Positions 11,097-20,313 of a stretch of DNA of 27,077 bases are shown piece by piece. Numbering within the stretch: the first letter of the stretch is position 1; the number at the start of each line of letters is the position of its first letter. Position numbers and translations under genes: made by a program. The notes beneath the pieces were generated by a model that had not been told where the DNA came from, ran no database searches, and saw only the letters and a program-made list of their open reading frames with translations. The DNA comes from Hypsibius dujardini (Eukaryota > Tardigrada > Eutardigrada > Parachela > Hypsibiidae). The DNA is taken from contig LRSR01000087.1 in the NCBI GenBank assembly GCA_001579985.1, positions 1 to 27,077 on the forward strand. The letters run 5' to 3'.

Positions 11097-11875
11097 TCAT
11101 CCCAAAATCTTCCAAAAGCGCCAGAGGACAATGCCCGCGCCCACGACAGGAAGCACTACCGGCATCACGCGCAAGACCTTTCGGAACCGAGAATTGGCGG
11201 CTTTCAAGATGAGCGGTGGCTGTTGGTCTGTGAAAATGAAATGCTCCGCGGACAGCTGGAATCCGTCGACGCGCCATTTCCGCCCGAGAACAGTGTATCG
11301 CAATCCCGGGTCTCTCATGTAACAGAGACCGTAAAAGGCAGCCGTGGCAATGGTCATGGTTATGGTGGGCACGGCGACCGGTAAGGTATGCCGATCGACT
11401 GACATGGCAGCTGAGGCAACACTGCCAACGACAGAGAATAACCGTAAGAGGTTGCCCCGGTAAATGTTCTTGGCGATCTGAAATGAAACAAGAAAAAAAC
11501 AAATACACAGTCACTGCGACGAACAGATTCCTCGTTCAAAAAAATCACCCCAACATTTGCCAATGTTGGTACTTACTACCGTACTCACTTCGTCCGCATA
11601 AAGAGAATCGATTATGATGTAGGGCGGATTTGCTTCCACCGCCAACTCAAGTTCTGGGTGGGAGTGGGGCAAAACACAGTCTGTTAGATTCAGCATCCTT
11701 TTTGTTTTCACGGTAACGAAAATTACAACGACCCACTAACAAACGAAATGGCAAGCCGAAACGCAAGCCGACAAAAAAGCAGATGAACTGATAGAGAATA
11801 CATACAGACACGGAGGCAGACAGGCAGAAACAGATAGACACACAGATACACAGGTAGGCGGTAGACCGACCAACC

Positions 11876-11907
<32 letters not shown>

Positions 11908-12358
11908 TACAGAAAGACAGAAAGACAGACAGACAGGCAGACAGGCAGACAGGCAGACAGGCAGACAGACAGACAGGCAGACAGGCAGACAGGCAGACAG
12001 ACAGGCAGACAGGCAGACAGGCAGAGAGGCAGGCAGACAGACAGACCGACCAACCGGCAGGCAGACAGACAGACAGACAGGCAGACAGGCAGACAGACAG
12101 GCATGCAGGTAGGGAGGTAGGAAGACAGGGTTATAAGCAAGCATACCGTCCAACCTGTTGTCAGTACCTCATACCTGAAAATATCCAGGTGATACCATTC
12201 CCATTATTGCCGTTCCCATTATTGTGGGTCATTTGACTGTCGCCATTCCCAGTATCCGAATCACCATTTCCACTGATACTGCTGAAAGAACTGGGAGATT
12301 CCCGCGGAGGCAAATCTCGGACTACGATGAACGGTCCTTTGGCAACGGCATCAGCCAT
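11097..12358 (-). CDS. TMEM11: TMEM11-like mitochondrial inner-membrane protein (cristae shaping)
   Basis: TMEM11 (PMI in flies) is a mitochondrial inner-membrane protein linked to MICOS and cristae structure. Exons on the minus strand: 12358-12175, 11653-11589 and 11477-11097, with phases 1 then 0, giving 209 aa (human 192). The match rests on the order of features: a variable N-terminus with FIVVRDLP (like YIVHEI in human), then ELELAVEANPPYIIIDSLYADE (compare YELEQALEAQYKYIVIEP and GDE). Next come a short amphipathic segment and two hydrophobic stretches at about 95-110 and 115-135 (TITMTIATAAFYGLCY), and a third near the C-terminus (VMPVVLPVVGAGIVLWRFW). The N-terminal 60 residues are Ser/Gly/Asn-rich and low-complexity. 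I chose the ATG at 12358, 20 nt after a 3' splice site; an upstream in-frame ATG near 12422 lies before that site. Divergence from vertebrate TMEM11 is considerable, so the name is likely, not certain. Confidence 0.75.
11808..12126. repeat. (GACA/GGCA)n microsatellite in TMEM11 intron 1
   Basis: Long tract of GACA and GGCA tetranucleotides on the plus strand, so (TGTC/TGCC)n in the transcribed sense of TMEM11. Alternating blocks of the two unit types suggest repeated expansion. The Cys/Leu-rich open frames across it are artefacts of the repeat. Confidence 0.95.
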
Positions 12359-12378
12359 CCTGTTAGAGACAGGCAAAT

Positions 12379-12961
12379 CTGTCGAAAATAAATTAAAAGT
12401 TACTAGAATGTACAAAAATGACACGTGTACGTAATATTTATTGAGTTTATTGATTAAAAATAAAATAGATTGAATGAATAAAAATTGATCACATGAAACA
12501 GATCAAAATCAAAAGCAAGAGGAACCCCTTAGTACTTATAAAATCAGTCAATCTATCAACACGCCTGTCAACAAGCCGGTAGGAATGAGAGATACGATTC
12601 ATTAGCCAATCCATCAATCAACCGATCCCATAAAAGCAAACAAATTGATCGGCAAATATTTCCGCAGACAAAATGCAAGGTTATTTTTCGAGACCAACAT
12701 TTCACCATTTTTTTTCACAATTAAATTTAAAGCGTATTCGACAATCACCCTAAAAGTTTGCTAAGTTTATAAAGTATTTAAAAAAGTTTGCTGAGTATTA
12801 GAAGACAAAATGGAAGTGACGTTTTCACAAGCCTTGTTGAAGTCACTTCCAGAAAATAACCTTCCCTTCACAGCCCTTAAAAGTTAGAAGTAGCTCATTC
12901 CGATCATCATTGATTCGTAGCTCATTCCGTAAATGGTACTGTCCTCGTCGCTCCTTTCCAT
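12379..12961. other. intergenic region upstream of TMEM11
   Basis: AT-rich, with several AATAAA-like and TCAATCA-type simple stretches near 12430-12640. A short inverted pair (GGAAGTGAC at 12812-12820 and GTCACTTCC at 12842-12850) lies in it. No exon is supported. It should hold the TMEM11 promoter and possibly the 3' end of the minus-strand exon candidate next to it. Confidence 0.4.
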
Positions 12962-13148
12962 TTACTTACCCTTCGGTGGGCAGCCTCGCCAATAATCGGC
13001 GTGGGGTTCTACCAGGCAACACTCACGATGCACCAGATCACGCTGAAAGAACTCGCAGACGATAAACGAAATCAACGGTCCAACTTGAAGATCAGCGTTT
13101 TTTAGGCCACTGCGAAACAGGTCCATGCAGGCCTCATTCGGAAGAATG
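12962..13148 (-). CDS. candidate terminal exon of an unidentified minus-strand gene
   Basis: Read on the minus strand, a 3' splice site (GATTTAG) at 13150-13149 opens a frame of about 62 codons that ends at TAA 12964-12962. It encodes ILPNEACMDLFRSGLKN, then FIVCEFFQRDLVHRECC, then EPHADYWRGCPPKGK. The cysteines fit a CX11CCX11C spacing, vaguely like CHCH (twin-cysteine) mitochondrial proteins such as NDUFA8, but I cannot assign it. A possible upstream exon is 13428-13372 (acceptor TTTCCAG, donor GTAAGC). It continues the same frame if read from its second base, and the foldback element 13215-13362 would lie in the intron between. I found no start codon in that reading. A 62-codon open frame can arise by chance. 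Confidence 0.3.
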
Positions 13149-13214
13149 CTAAATCATCAAGCGCACATGATTTTGGGAAGTGAAATTTTGTGCGAAGTTT
13201 CACAGCTGATGTAC

Positions 13215-13362
13215 AGAATTCAGTCTAATGGAGGGTCCCGGAAATGGGCAAAAGGGGCGGGGCAGGGGTAATACTTAAACAATCAACCAATCAATCGGCA
13301 GAGCTCCACCCCTGCCCCGCCCCTTTTGCCCATTTCCGGGACCCTCCGTTAGATTAAATTCT
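13215..13362. mobile_element. foldback (MITE-like) element, GGAGGGTCC family
   Basis: Arms of 55 bp, 13215-13269 and 13308-13362, are reverse complements with about 3 mismatches, separated by a 38-bp loop. The arms are GC-rich and carry GGAGGGTCC, AAATGGGCAAAAGGGGCGGG and GCAGGGGT. It is clearly related to the element at 7366-7686 and is a simpler, non-duplicated copy. A transcript through it would form a near-perfect 55-bp hairpin. Confidence 0.85.
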
Positions 13363-13645
13363 GTCGCTTACTGTATGTACGAGAGAGAATGCTGACTGAA
13401 TGCTGACGCACTGTTCGGACCCCCACATCTGGAAAGGGGCAAACAGGCAAAAGAGGCGGAAACAAAATTCTGTTCGTGATGGTGGTCTTAAAACTGAACG
13501 CAGCGGAATAAACTCATCAATCAGGGACTAAATAAGGAAAGCCGACGATAAAACTGAACTTCAATTTTATTCTAAAATTCCCTTCATGATTCTCTGATTT
13601 TGCTTCATTTTCAAATCTCTGGATGCGGTCCTCCCAGATTTCGCA

Positions 13646-16640
13646 ATGTTTATCGCCACGCACTCCACCACCCACTTCGTACTGGTTGTGATTTTGTTTT
13701 GCGCAGGTCTTCATGCCGCTGTAGGCCAGTCTGAGGATGAAAGTGGAGAGAATGCAGGCACCGTAAATGATTTTGCAGAGTTTGATGAGGACGAATTTAT
13801 GAATGAGCCCCCGAAGAAGCAACCATCTCCGGCACCGTCGTCCAACGCTCCTCCACGCTCGGACGAGGACACTTTTGTAGCTAAGGAGGCACCGGCAGGG
13901 GGTTCTGCACAAGAGGAGGCTTCGCAGGATGATTTCGAGGATATTTCGGTGGAGGAAGCGGATGACGAGGACGCCTCTGTTGAGGTATTGGCAAAAACAT
14001 TATCATCGGTATTCGACAAGTGTAACGAAAGTCATTGGTTAGACATTTGATATGGTTTGATATGGTTTCCTTGTGAAATGACGCGAGGAGTAACAGAAGT
14101 AAAAACGCCGGAAGAGATAGCAGTCTGATCGCTGTTTATCGCCGAAGACACTATGATGAATCAATCAATCAACGAATCACAGCAGCGCAGTCTGATCGCT
14201 GTTTATCGCCGAAGACACTATGATGAATCAATCAATCAACGAATCACAGCAGCGCAGTCTGATCGCTCTTTATCGCCGAAGACACTATGACGAATCAATC
14301 AATCAACGAATCACAGCAGCTGCAGTCTCTACTGCTTAGTTTGGTTAGATCCACCGAAAATTACTTGTTGCCTGACTCAGAATGGTTTTTTATGCTTCAG
14401 TTGCTACATTTCGCCTTTTGATATTAGATCTGTAATAAAAAAATTAAATTTTTTGGCCTGTCCGACTACACTGGGGACCTGTTCGATCTTGCATTCTGTT
14501 TTCATGATAAAATGTGCTCTCATCCTTGCACAGTTGGATACCGATCAGTATGATCCGCTGGAATTCGAAGGCTTCGAGGAGGATCGTCCGCCAGCCGGTG
14601 CTGGAAGAAATCCGCCGAAACAACAAGAGCTGAAGATCGCTGAGGTGTGTATTTGAAAAACAGCTTCTTTGACTTGAGTCTCATATTGATTGTCTGTAGG
14701 TGCCCATCGTGTTGGGAAGAAGCTGGGAGCATTATTTTGTGGAGTACCTACTCATTGGCTGTCTTTTGCTGTACCTTGTGTGGTACGCCACGGGCAAGAC
14801 GACCAACTCAAAACTGGTTCAAGCTTGGCTCGATGTACATTTGGACTTGCTCAAGGCGCACTTTTCACTTGTTGGTGAGTACTTATTCTTCTGAAGTGGG
14901 ATAGTTTCGTGTGCTGTGCTGTGTTCGGCCACGATTGAGGATGAGCCGAAAAATACGACTTTGTTGTCTAATACTTCTTTGTTTGTCTAGGCGACGAAGG
15001 GACATCGAAGGAGCTGCCGACAGAGACGGATGAATCTGAAGGTGGCGAAAAGGCCTTGAAATTCATCAAGGAAGCGGACCATGTGTATACTCTCTGGTGC
15101 AGTGGTCGTCAATACGTTGAAGGACTCGTGGTGACGTTGAAGCTGAAGAAGCGCCAAGATCTCATCAATTCCATCTGGCGAATGTTCCGGCCTTGTCCCG
15201 ATCAAATGGTAGCGCCCCTAGAAGAAAATCATGAGAAAAGGCTTGTAACTTGACTCAGTTCCTGTTGGTTAAACTTTTCCTCCTCGTTGGCAGTGTATTC
15301 GGGTGTACATGGAGAAGGAAGAGATGGATACGTTTGTACTGTGCCTGGGAAAGAAGGCCGCGACCAGCCGACTTTCGAAAGAAATGGCCGAACTTGGATT
15401 GTTCTGCCCCGACCGCAAGAGTGGCGATCGATTTGGCCTACCTTCCTCAATGAATGTGTTGGCTGAGTTGGGAGAATCGGTTGCTGCCATCCTTGACCAA
15501 AAGGTACGCCACCCAGACACAGCGACGCAACGATTTGTCTTCACATTTTAGAAACTGATCAATTTTATTTCGCGTGGTCACAGGTGTTATCAGTTCTCGA
15601 TAAATACGAGAATGAGGTGGATTATCTCTTCTTCTCCGACCAGTACCTGCCGAAAGTTGACGAGACACAGAAGGATAAACAACTCAAGCGGCCGGAACCT
15701 GCAAAAATTTTACAATTCTGCTTTAATTGTAGGTGGCTTGATTTTTTATTTTAACTTTTTTAATATTGCTGATTTATCTTTTAGTTAACACTTAATATTA
15801 CTCAAAATCTAGTACCCAAAGACGTTGGATCTCCGAATGACGCTATGGAACGCATGCATCCCCTACTCCTGCTTTCACTGTATCTGGTGGACAAGGTCCA
15901 TCGTTATCGGTTGTCGCGCGAAGTGCGTAGTCTCAGTCATGACTGGCGAGGTATTTTTTGTTGCCTGTTGCAGCACGGATTTATCTTGGATTTTAGGCAA
16001 AGCTCAAGGCGGAGAAGAACCGCCAGTCCGTCCAGGAGGAATTTCTAAAGTCTACCCATGCTCAGCGTCAGGAGGCGGCTCAGCTGAGAAGGGAAGAGAA
16101 GCGCAGAGAGGAAAAGAAGCGAATACAGGAGGAGGAGGATCCTGATAGACAACGGAAGTTGGAGGTACCTGTAGACTGCCGCACACTTCGGTGGAACCTG
16201 TAGACTGCCTCACATTTCGGTGGAACCGCGTTCGGTTTAACGGAACACTCGGTTAAGATCAGCCTAGCCTTGACTGTTGATGTACGAACTCAAGACTACA
16301 TTCCGTTGTTTACGGCCACTTCTGTAGTGCTGTAAACACCGGGCATGATTTTCTGTACCGGCCGGTCAAACTAACCGAGCGCCGTACCGTTCCACCGAAA
16401 TGTGCGGCAGTCTGCAGGAATGTTAGGCGGCTTGCAGAGTCCAGCGTGCTGGTGTATTTGATGTTTAATCTAACATATCATTGTGAAAACAGGAACGGGA
16501 CTACCGGAAAGAAATGAAGGTATGAAGGACCTCACCAGAGTCACATCAGCTTTCTCGGTGCACACTAAAACATACTTTTCTCTTCACACTGACAGAAGCG
16601 TGGACCGAAAGTCAAGGCCGTCAAAGTGAAGTCGATGTAG
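13646..16640 (+). CDS. CCDC47: CCDC47, ER membrane chaperone (PAT complex subunit)
   Basis: CCDC47 is an ER membrane protein that works at the multipass translocon (PAT complex) to help fold multi-spanning proteins. Exons: 13646-13984, 14534-14644, 14700-14874, 14991-15208, 15294-15503, 15584-15728, 15813-15922, 15997-16164, 16493-16519, 16596-16640. All phases agree, giving 515 aa (human 483). Order of features: signal peptide at 1 to about 27 ([17 protein letters not shown]), an acidic lumenal stretch including [16 protein letters not shown], and one membrane segment at about 163-181 ([19 protein letters not shown]). A cytosolic domain follows ([34 protein letters not shown]), then a Lys/Glu-rich coiled coil ([18 protein letters not shown]) and the family's basic tail. 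One exon is only 27 nt long. The start lies 8 nt after a possible 3' splice site at 13637. The intron 16165-16492 is largely a foldback element. Confidence 0.95.
14121..14321 (+). repeat. 67-bp tandem repeat, 3 copies, in CCDC47 intron 1
   Basis: Copies begin at 14121, 14188 and 14255. Each starts CAGTCTGATCGCT and runs through TTATCGCCGAAGACACTATG to CACAGCAGC. The first two copies are identical or nearly so; the third has G-to-C and T-to-C changes. Near identity suggests recent duplication. Confidence 0.9.
16169..16417. mobile_element. foldback (MITE-like) element in CCDC47 intron
   Basis: The left arm carries two adjacent 29-bp copies (16169-16197 and 16198-16226) of CTGTAGACTGCC followed by TTCGGTGGAAC. 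The right arm, 16389-16417, is their reverse complement with few mismatches. Pairing extends inwards (CGGTTTA against TAACCG). The left end is 4 nt from the exon's donor site, so the intron is mostly element. No coding capacity. Confidence 0.75.
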
Positions 16641-17331
16641 AGGTGGCGGCGCGGTGCGTCTTCTGACCAGTTATTCCAATGTTCAGTTGTGTTTTTTTTA
16701 TCCTTTTGTTTTTAATTATTCGTGCAACTGCTCGAAACGGATGGCGTGACTTCAGACCATAAAAGCATAAGGCTAAATTAATGCGGACAGCAGCACTCCC
16801 GACGTCAACTTCGGTATGGGATGTGTGCATTAGTCTGATTGAATTGCGTTGATGGTTTTTCTCTAGAAGTACGAGGTAAGGGACGTTAACCAGGCCGCTT
16901 TTAGAAATCGTAACTTAACCAGGCTGGTTTTTTCAACGTTGATTTCCCGGCGCTGCAGTGCTGCCATGCCATAACAGATGGCTTGAAAACATTCAGAAAA
17001 ATTCTCTGACCCATTTTAGTTCGTTCCTAAGCCTCACGGTTCGAATTTGAGTCCAAAAAAAGGAAAGGAAGAATTTCAATGGAGAAGGGTGCAAGTAGTC
17101 CGGTAGATGCGCCACTTCGGTTCCTTTCTGGCGCATGAAAACATTGTGCATCTGCTTTCACTTCACGTGCGTTCACTTCATCACGACGACTCTTGAAGTG
17201 AATTTTTGGCTCTTTATTTTGTAGAATATTTTTTGCGTCGAATATCTCACGCTATAATATAGAATGTTTTGAACACATTGATCATCTGGGTTACAGCTTG
17301 TTACGTTTTGAGCTCGTACACAGGGAATGAT
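16641..17331. other. intergenic region downstream of CCDC47
   Basis: No supportable gene. It should contain the CCDC47 3' UTR; I see no canonical AATAAA close to the stop. A GGTTCGAATTTGAGTCC near 17038 resembles a tRNA T-arm, but no acceptor stem or A box accompanies it. Confidence 0.4.
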
Positions 17332-17469
17332 GTACAGTAGAAGACCTCATATTTTGCGTACGTCACAGGCGCGTCAGAACACTTGCCCCATAACGAAACT
17401 GTTCCGAGACAAGGCACGGAATAGAAATACTCCTGTGACGTACGCAAAATATGAGGACTTCTACTGTAC
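17332..17469. mobile_element. foldback (MITE-like) element, 38-bp arms
   Basis: Arms 17332-17369 and 17432-17469 are reverse complements with a single mismatch. They begin GTACAGTAGAAG and end GCGTACGTCACAGG, and the loop between them is 62 bp. The near-perfect arms suggest recent activity. There is no clear target-site duplication at its edges and no open frame of note. Confidence 0.85.
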
Positions 17470-17504
17470 TCGTACAATTGTACATGTACCGTGTGATGTA
17501 GCCC

Positions 17505-17760
17505 GACCATCATCATCCGCATGAAACGCATTGGAGTACTTTCTTTTGTATTGGGACTGGCGATGCTTCAAATAATCAATTTTTGCATATAAGTTTGGGA
17601 GCCGTGACAATAGCGTATAGTGTTATCACCGACTCGGGAATCGATGGCATGAAGTACCTCAAGATCGCCGACTGGTTGCGCTATCAGAAGGATCCACTCC
17701 CTCGAATGATAGTTTTGAACGCTCAAAGGGAATTAGACCTAAAGAGGTACGAGTAATTAC
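17505..17760 (+). other. unassigned open frame with possible donor
   Basis: One frame stays open for about 84 codons up to TAA at about 17758. It includes LGAVTIAYSVITDSGIDGM and KYLKIADWLRYQKDPLPRM, then a possible donor GTACGAG. Codon use looks coding-like, but I see no convincing start, no partner exon and no family match. It could be an exon of an unrecognised gene or a decayed element fragment. Confidence 0.2.
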
Positions 17761-17772
17761 AACGGAATGTTT

Positions 17773-17986
17773 CAGTACTGTACTGCCACAATTTTAAGGC
17801 TGGGTTTTTTGCCCTACAAGTAAAAAACCGACCCCCCGGTCCAACTTATGTTCACTAGTTTCACTGCGCTTTTGGCGGGCCAAAGTCGGCCTTTAGTGAA
17901 CGGAAGTGAATTCGTGACGTCACGTACAGTCTATCAGGGGTGGGCGGGGCTAAACCCACCCTTAAAATCGTGGCAGTACAGTACTG
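17773..17986. mobile_element. foldback (MITE-like) element, CAGTACTGTACTG arms
   Basis: The 35-bp arms at 17773-17807 and 17952-17986 are reverse complements with two mismatches. They begin CAGTACTGTACTGCCAC and contain ATTTTAAGG. The arm tips are themselves palindromic (CAGTACTG and GTACTGTAC). The interior holds a TGACGTCA and GGCGGGGCTAA, the latter resembling sequence near 1213-1222 inside the 981-1502 elements, so the two may be distant relatives. Confidence 0.8.
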
Positions 17987-18287
17987 TACTTACGACTTAT
18001 TGCGCATATACCGGGGTCGTCACTAATATTTGCTCAACTTTGAATGTGTCCAAAAAAATTAGGTTTATCAAAATCTACTAAATTCTTCCGAAAACAGATG
18101 GGAACGCACGTTCCATTTCGTTCTTTAAGAAGCTCCACTCCCCGTCGTACTTAAGGCCAAGCTTTCTCTCGTGTAGGAACACGCATCTTTAGTTTCCCTT
18201 CTTCACGGCTACTGAAAAGTCCCTTTCTTCTTCCTATCTACCATTAAACTCCTCATCAAACATGCCCCGCGCGTAGCTTAATATTAA

Positions 18288-18509
18288 AAGTTTTTCGTAA
18301 GCCGCCATACGGACGACATCAGTTGTACATCCTTAACTGTTGCTGGCCATGCAGCGACTGGAGCGGAAAAGAAGAAGACGTCCAACTACGAGCACATTGT
18401 GGATCGAGTGCTGCTCGGACCTCTTGCGTTCGCGACACTTGACTCGTGGGGTCCTGAGACGAAGACACTAATTGCTGAAGATCGCCGGGAGAATGAAAGA
18501 AAAAACTAG
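18288..18509 (+). pseudogene. LINE reverse-transcriptase protein C-terminal relic
   Basis: A frame of 73 codons from just after a TAA to TAG at 18507-18509 reads SRHTDDISCTSLTVAGHAAT, then GAEKKKTSNYEHI, then PLAFATLDSWGPETKTLIAED. This layout is the tail that follows the reverse transcriptase domain in many animal LINE (non-LTR) proteins: variable DVxC stretch, small-residue stretch, charged linker with KYxxL-like spacing, then P(I/L)AxETLGxWGPE. No RT catalytic core or endonuclease is visible upstream, so it is a 5'-truncated or decayed copy. It has no start codon and is not expected to make a protein. The family call is from memory of the motif, not from alignment. Confidence 0.6.
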
Positions 18510-18746
18510 CGTGCGACGTTCACTTGAATTTTTACCACAACGGATTAGCATTGAAATTCAGCGTTGAAATGCGGCGTCTGTTTTTGGTACTCATCATTTT
18601 CCTCGTGGACTGGTTGAGATCTTTAGGGTTGTGAAAGTTAAGCGCTAGAAAGTGTGGTTTGTTATTTTTCCCGACTATGCGTCCGAAATCCCTTCTTAAC
18701 TCATGCGGAATCGTTCAAAAAATGGCAAAAAAATTGGAGAAGTACA

Positions 18747-19179
18747 ATGGGAAAAAACAAATTGAGAAGGTACTCTGCAGTTCATCTCCGTTATGATTAC
18801 GGAACTTCTCAATCTCATTGCGACCAAGAACGCCTCGTGCATAAACGAGAGGCGGCTGCCCTATCCACGCTATGGGAAGGTCTCCGATCCATGATAGGGC
18901 TTTTTCCGAAGAAAGTTAAGGTATTGTGACGAGTAGTCTACACTCGCTTATATGAGTAGAGTGAGTGAACTTTTGTTGTTTATCATCCACTACTTTTCAG
19001 GTTCTGGATCGGAAGACATCTACGTTCATCTTCGTGGACTCTCGGGATGTGAGTACTTAGCAGACACTGTGCTGTTATCTGTTACTGAGTAAATGTACTT
19101 GTTAGTATGCGTTGGACATAATAGTTTTGCTGTTGTTTCACTTCAGTTATCCTTGTATGTTAATTGTACGCTACCGTAG
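18747..19179 (+). CDS. weak candidate gene, three exons, 84 aa
   Basis: Exons 18747-18920, 19001-19048 and 19147-19179 can be joined at phase 0 with GT-AG borders (donors GTATTG and GTGAGT; acceptors TTTTCAG and CACTTCAG) to give an 84-aa basic protein ending LSLYVNCTLP. The middle exon is only 48 nt (VLDRKTSTFIFVDSRD). I do not recognise it, and the start codon is uncertain; a frame upstream is open to 18654. It could be a real small gene, the start of something larger, or chance. Its position next to a LINE relic argues for caution. Confidence 0.25.
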
Positions 19180-19410
19180 TAACGAGAATGTCCGATAATC
19201 GCTGTAAAATATTACACTCTCATGCACTGTGATTTTACGACTACGATGCATTTATCATCTGGAAAGGTCCTCAGTGTCTGCCCTTCATTGACGTTGTCAA
19301 AGAGCCATCTGACAGGATTTTCCATTTCCAAAATATCTGCAGTAAAGCTCTAAATAATTCTGCAAGTCTAGGCCACCGTAAAATAACCGCAACAGGTACT
19401 GAGGACCACA

Positions 19411-19531
19411 ATGGTGATTAAACAGGGACGACCGTCGGACGCTCGGAAGATCTACATCGGCGAAGGTTTGTCTACCTGCCTGCAGGCATCTATCCATCTG
19501 TCTGTCTGTCTGCTCGTCTGTCTGTCTGGCT

Positions 19532-19562
<31 letters not shown>

Positions 19563-20212
19563 CGTCTATTAGTCTGAGTGACTTGACTGTCTGTCTATGT
19601 GACTGCTTATGGATGGCTACATTTTACTCCGACTTCACCGCTTCTCCGTTTCATCAAGCGCAAATCGAACACGACAAGGTCGTGCGCTTGGCCTGGCAAA
19701 ACAAGTACGGCCGGATTCTCGATCAAAGCACGGAAAAGATCGGACGAGTAACCATTGTTAAGCCAGTGTGGTGGAAACTGGCCGACGTCCACGTCAGCGA
19801 GCAGGACAAAATACCCCGTGAAATTGATCAACTCATGACCATCATGAAATTCCCGCCGAAACGACGCCGATTCCCGCCGCACAAGAAACCGGGACCGGAA
19901 ATCACTGAGCACCTTCCGAGTTTATCGATGCAGTTCCCGGTACCGCCAGAGCAACAGGCGATCCTCAAGGAGTACGAAGGCCGGCTGGTCTACCTGAAAC
20001 GCCGTAGCAAAATCCCGTTGAATCAACGCTTCGTCCAGGCGCCCAATGTCAACGCCAATTACGGATGGGACGTTCTGAAACGCGAGCATCTGAAGGGCGC
20101 GACGGAAAACAAGTATGATCATAAACCTGTTTTGGCGGATGAGTTCTACCGCAGCGCCGGTGTGATTAACGCAAGGAAGAACAGTACGATCCTGGACATC
20201 ACAGCGAAATGA
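19411..20212 (+). CDS. uncharacterised 202-aa protein with YGWD motif
   Basis: Exons 19411-19465 and 19659-20212 join at phase 1 (donor GTTTGT, acceptor CATCAAG), giving 202 aa. The start lies 15 nt after a possible 3' splice site. Visible features: a charged N-terminal helix-like part (IEHDKVVRLAWQNKYGRIL), then a Trp-containing stretch (VTIVKPVWWKLADVHVSEQD), a basic Pro-rich part (KFPPKRRRFPPHKKPGPE), and NANYGWD at about 150-156 followed by HKPVLADEFYRS. No signal peptide or membrane segment. The late YGWD followed by a basic tail recalls small ciliary/microtubule-associated proteins (for example the FAM183/CFAP144 group), but similarity is slight and I do not name it. Its stop is 101 nt from that of the convergent helicase gene. 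The single long exon with sober codon use makes it a real gene in my view. Confidence 0.65.
19485..19575 (+). repeat. (TGTC)n microsatellite in intron of YGWD gene
   Basis: Run of TGTC units, with a few interruptions, in the sense strand of the intron 19466-19658. Confidence 0.9.
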
Positions 20213-20313
20213 AAAAGCAACAATCCCGCTGGTTCTCCATCCATTACTTAGATACTAATGAGGAACTCAGGAATACCGAACAAAAATGCTGTCTGGTAGT
20301 TATAAGCTGTCTC
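20213..20313. other. 101-nt gap between convergent stop codons
   Basis: Lies between the YGWD gene (plus) and the helicase gene (minus). I see no AATAAA on either strand here. The two 3' UTRs therefore probably overlap, making antisense pairing of the transcripts possible. Confidence 0.5.

Noticed and set aside
11647-12153. Long Cys/Leu/Val-rich open frames on the minus strand
   Set aside because: They are translations of the (TGTC/TGCC)n microsatellite in the TMEM11 intron, which stays open in several frames at once.
17030-17060. Possible tRNA (GGTTCGAATTT-like T-arm)
   Set aside because: No acceptor stem, D-arm or anticodon arm can be built around it.
17505-18509. One gene joining the 17505-17760 frame to the 18288-18509 frame
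   Set aside because: Donor phase after 17744 leads into the wrong frame of the second segment, which has its own stop; the second segment is better explained as a LINE tail.
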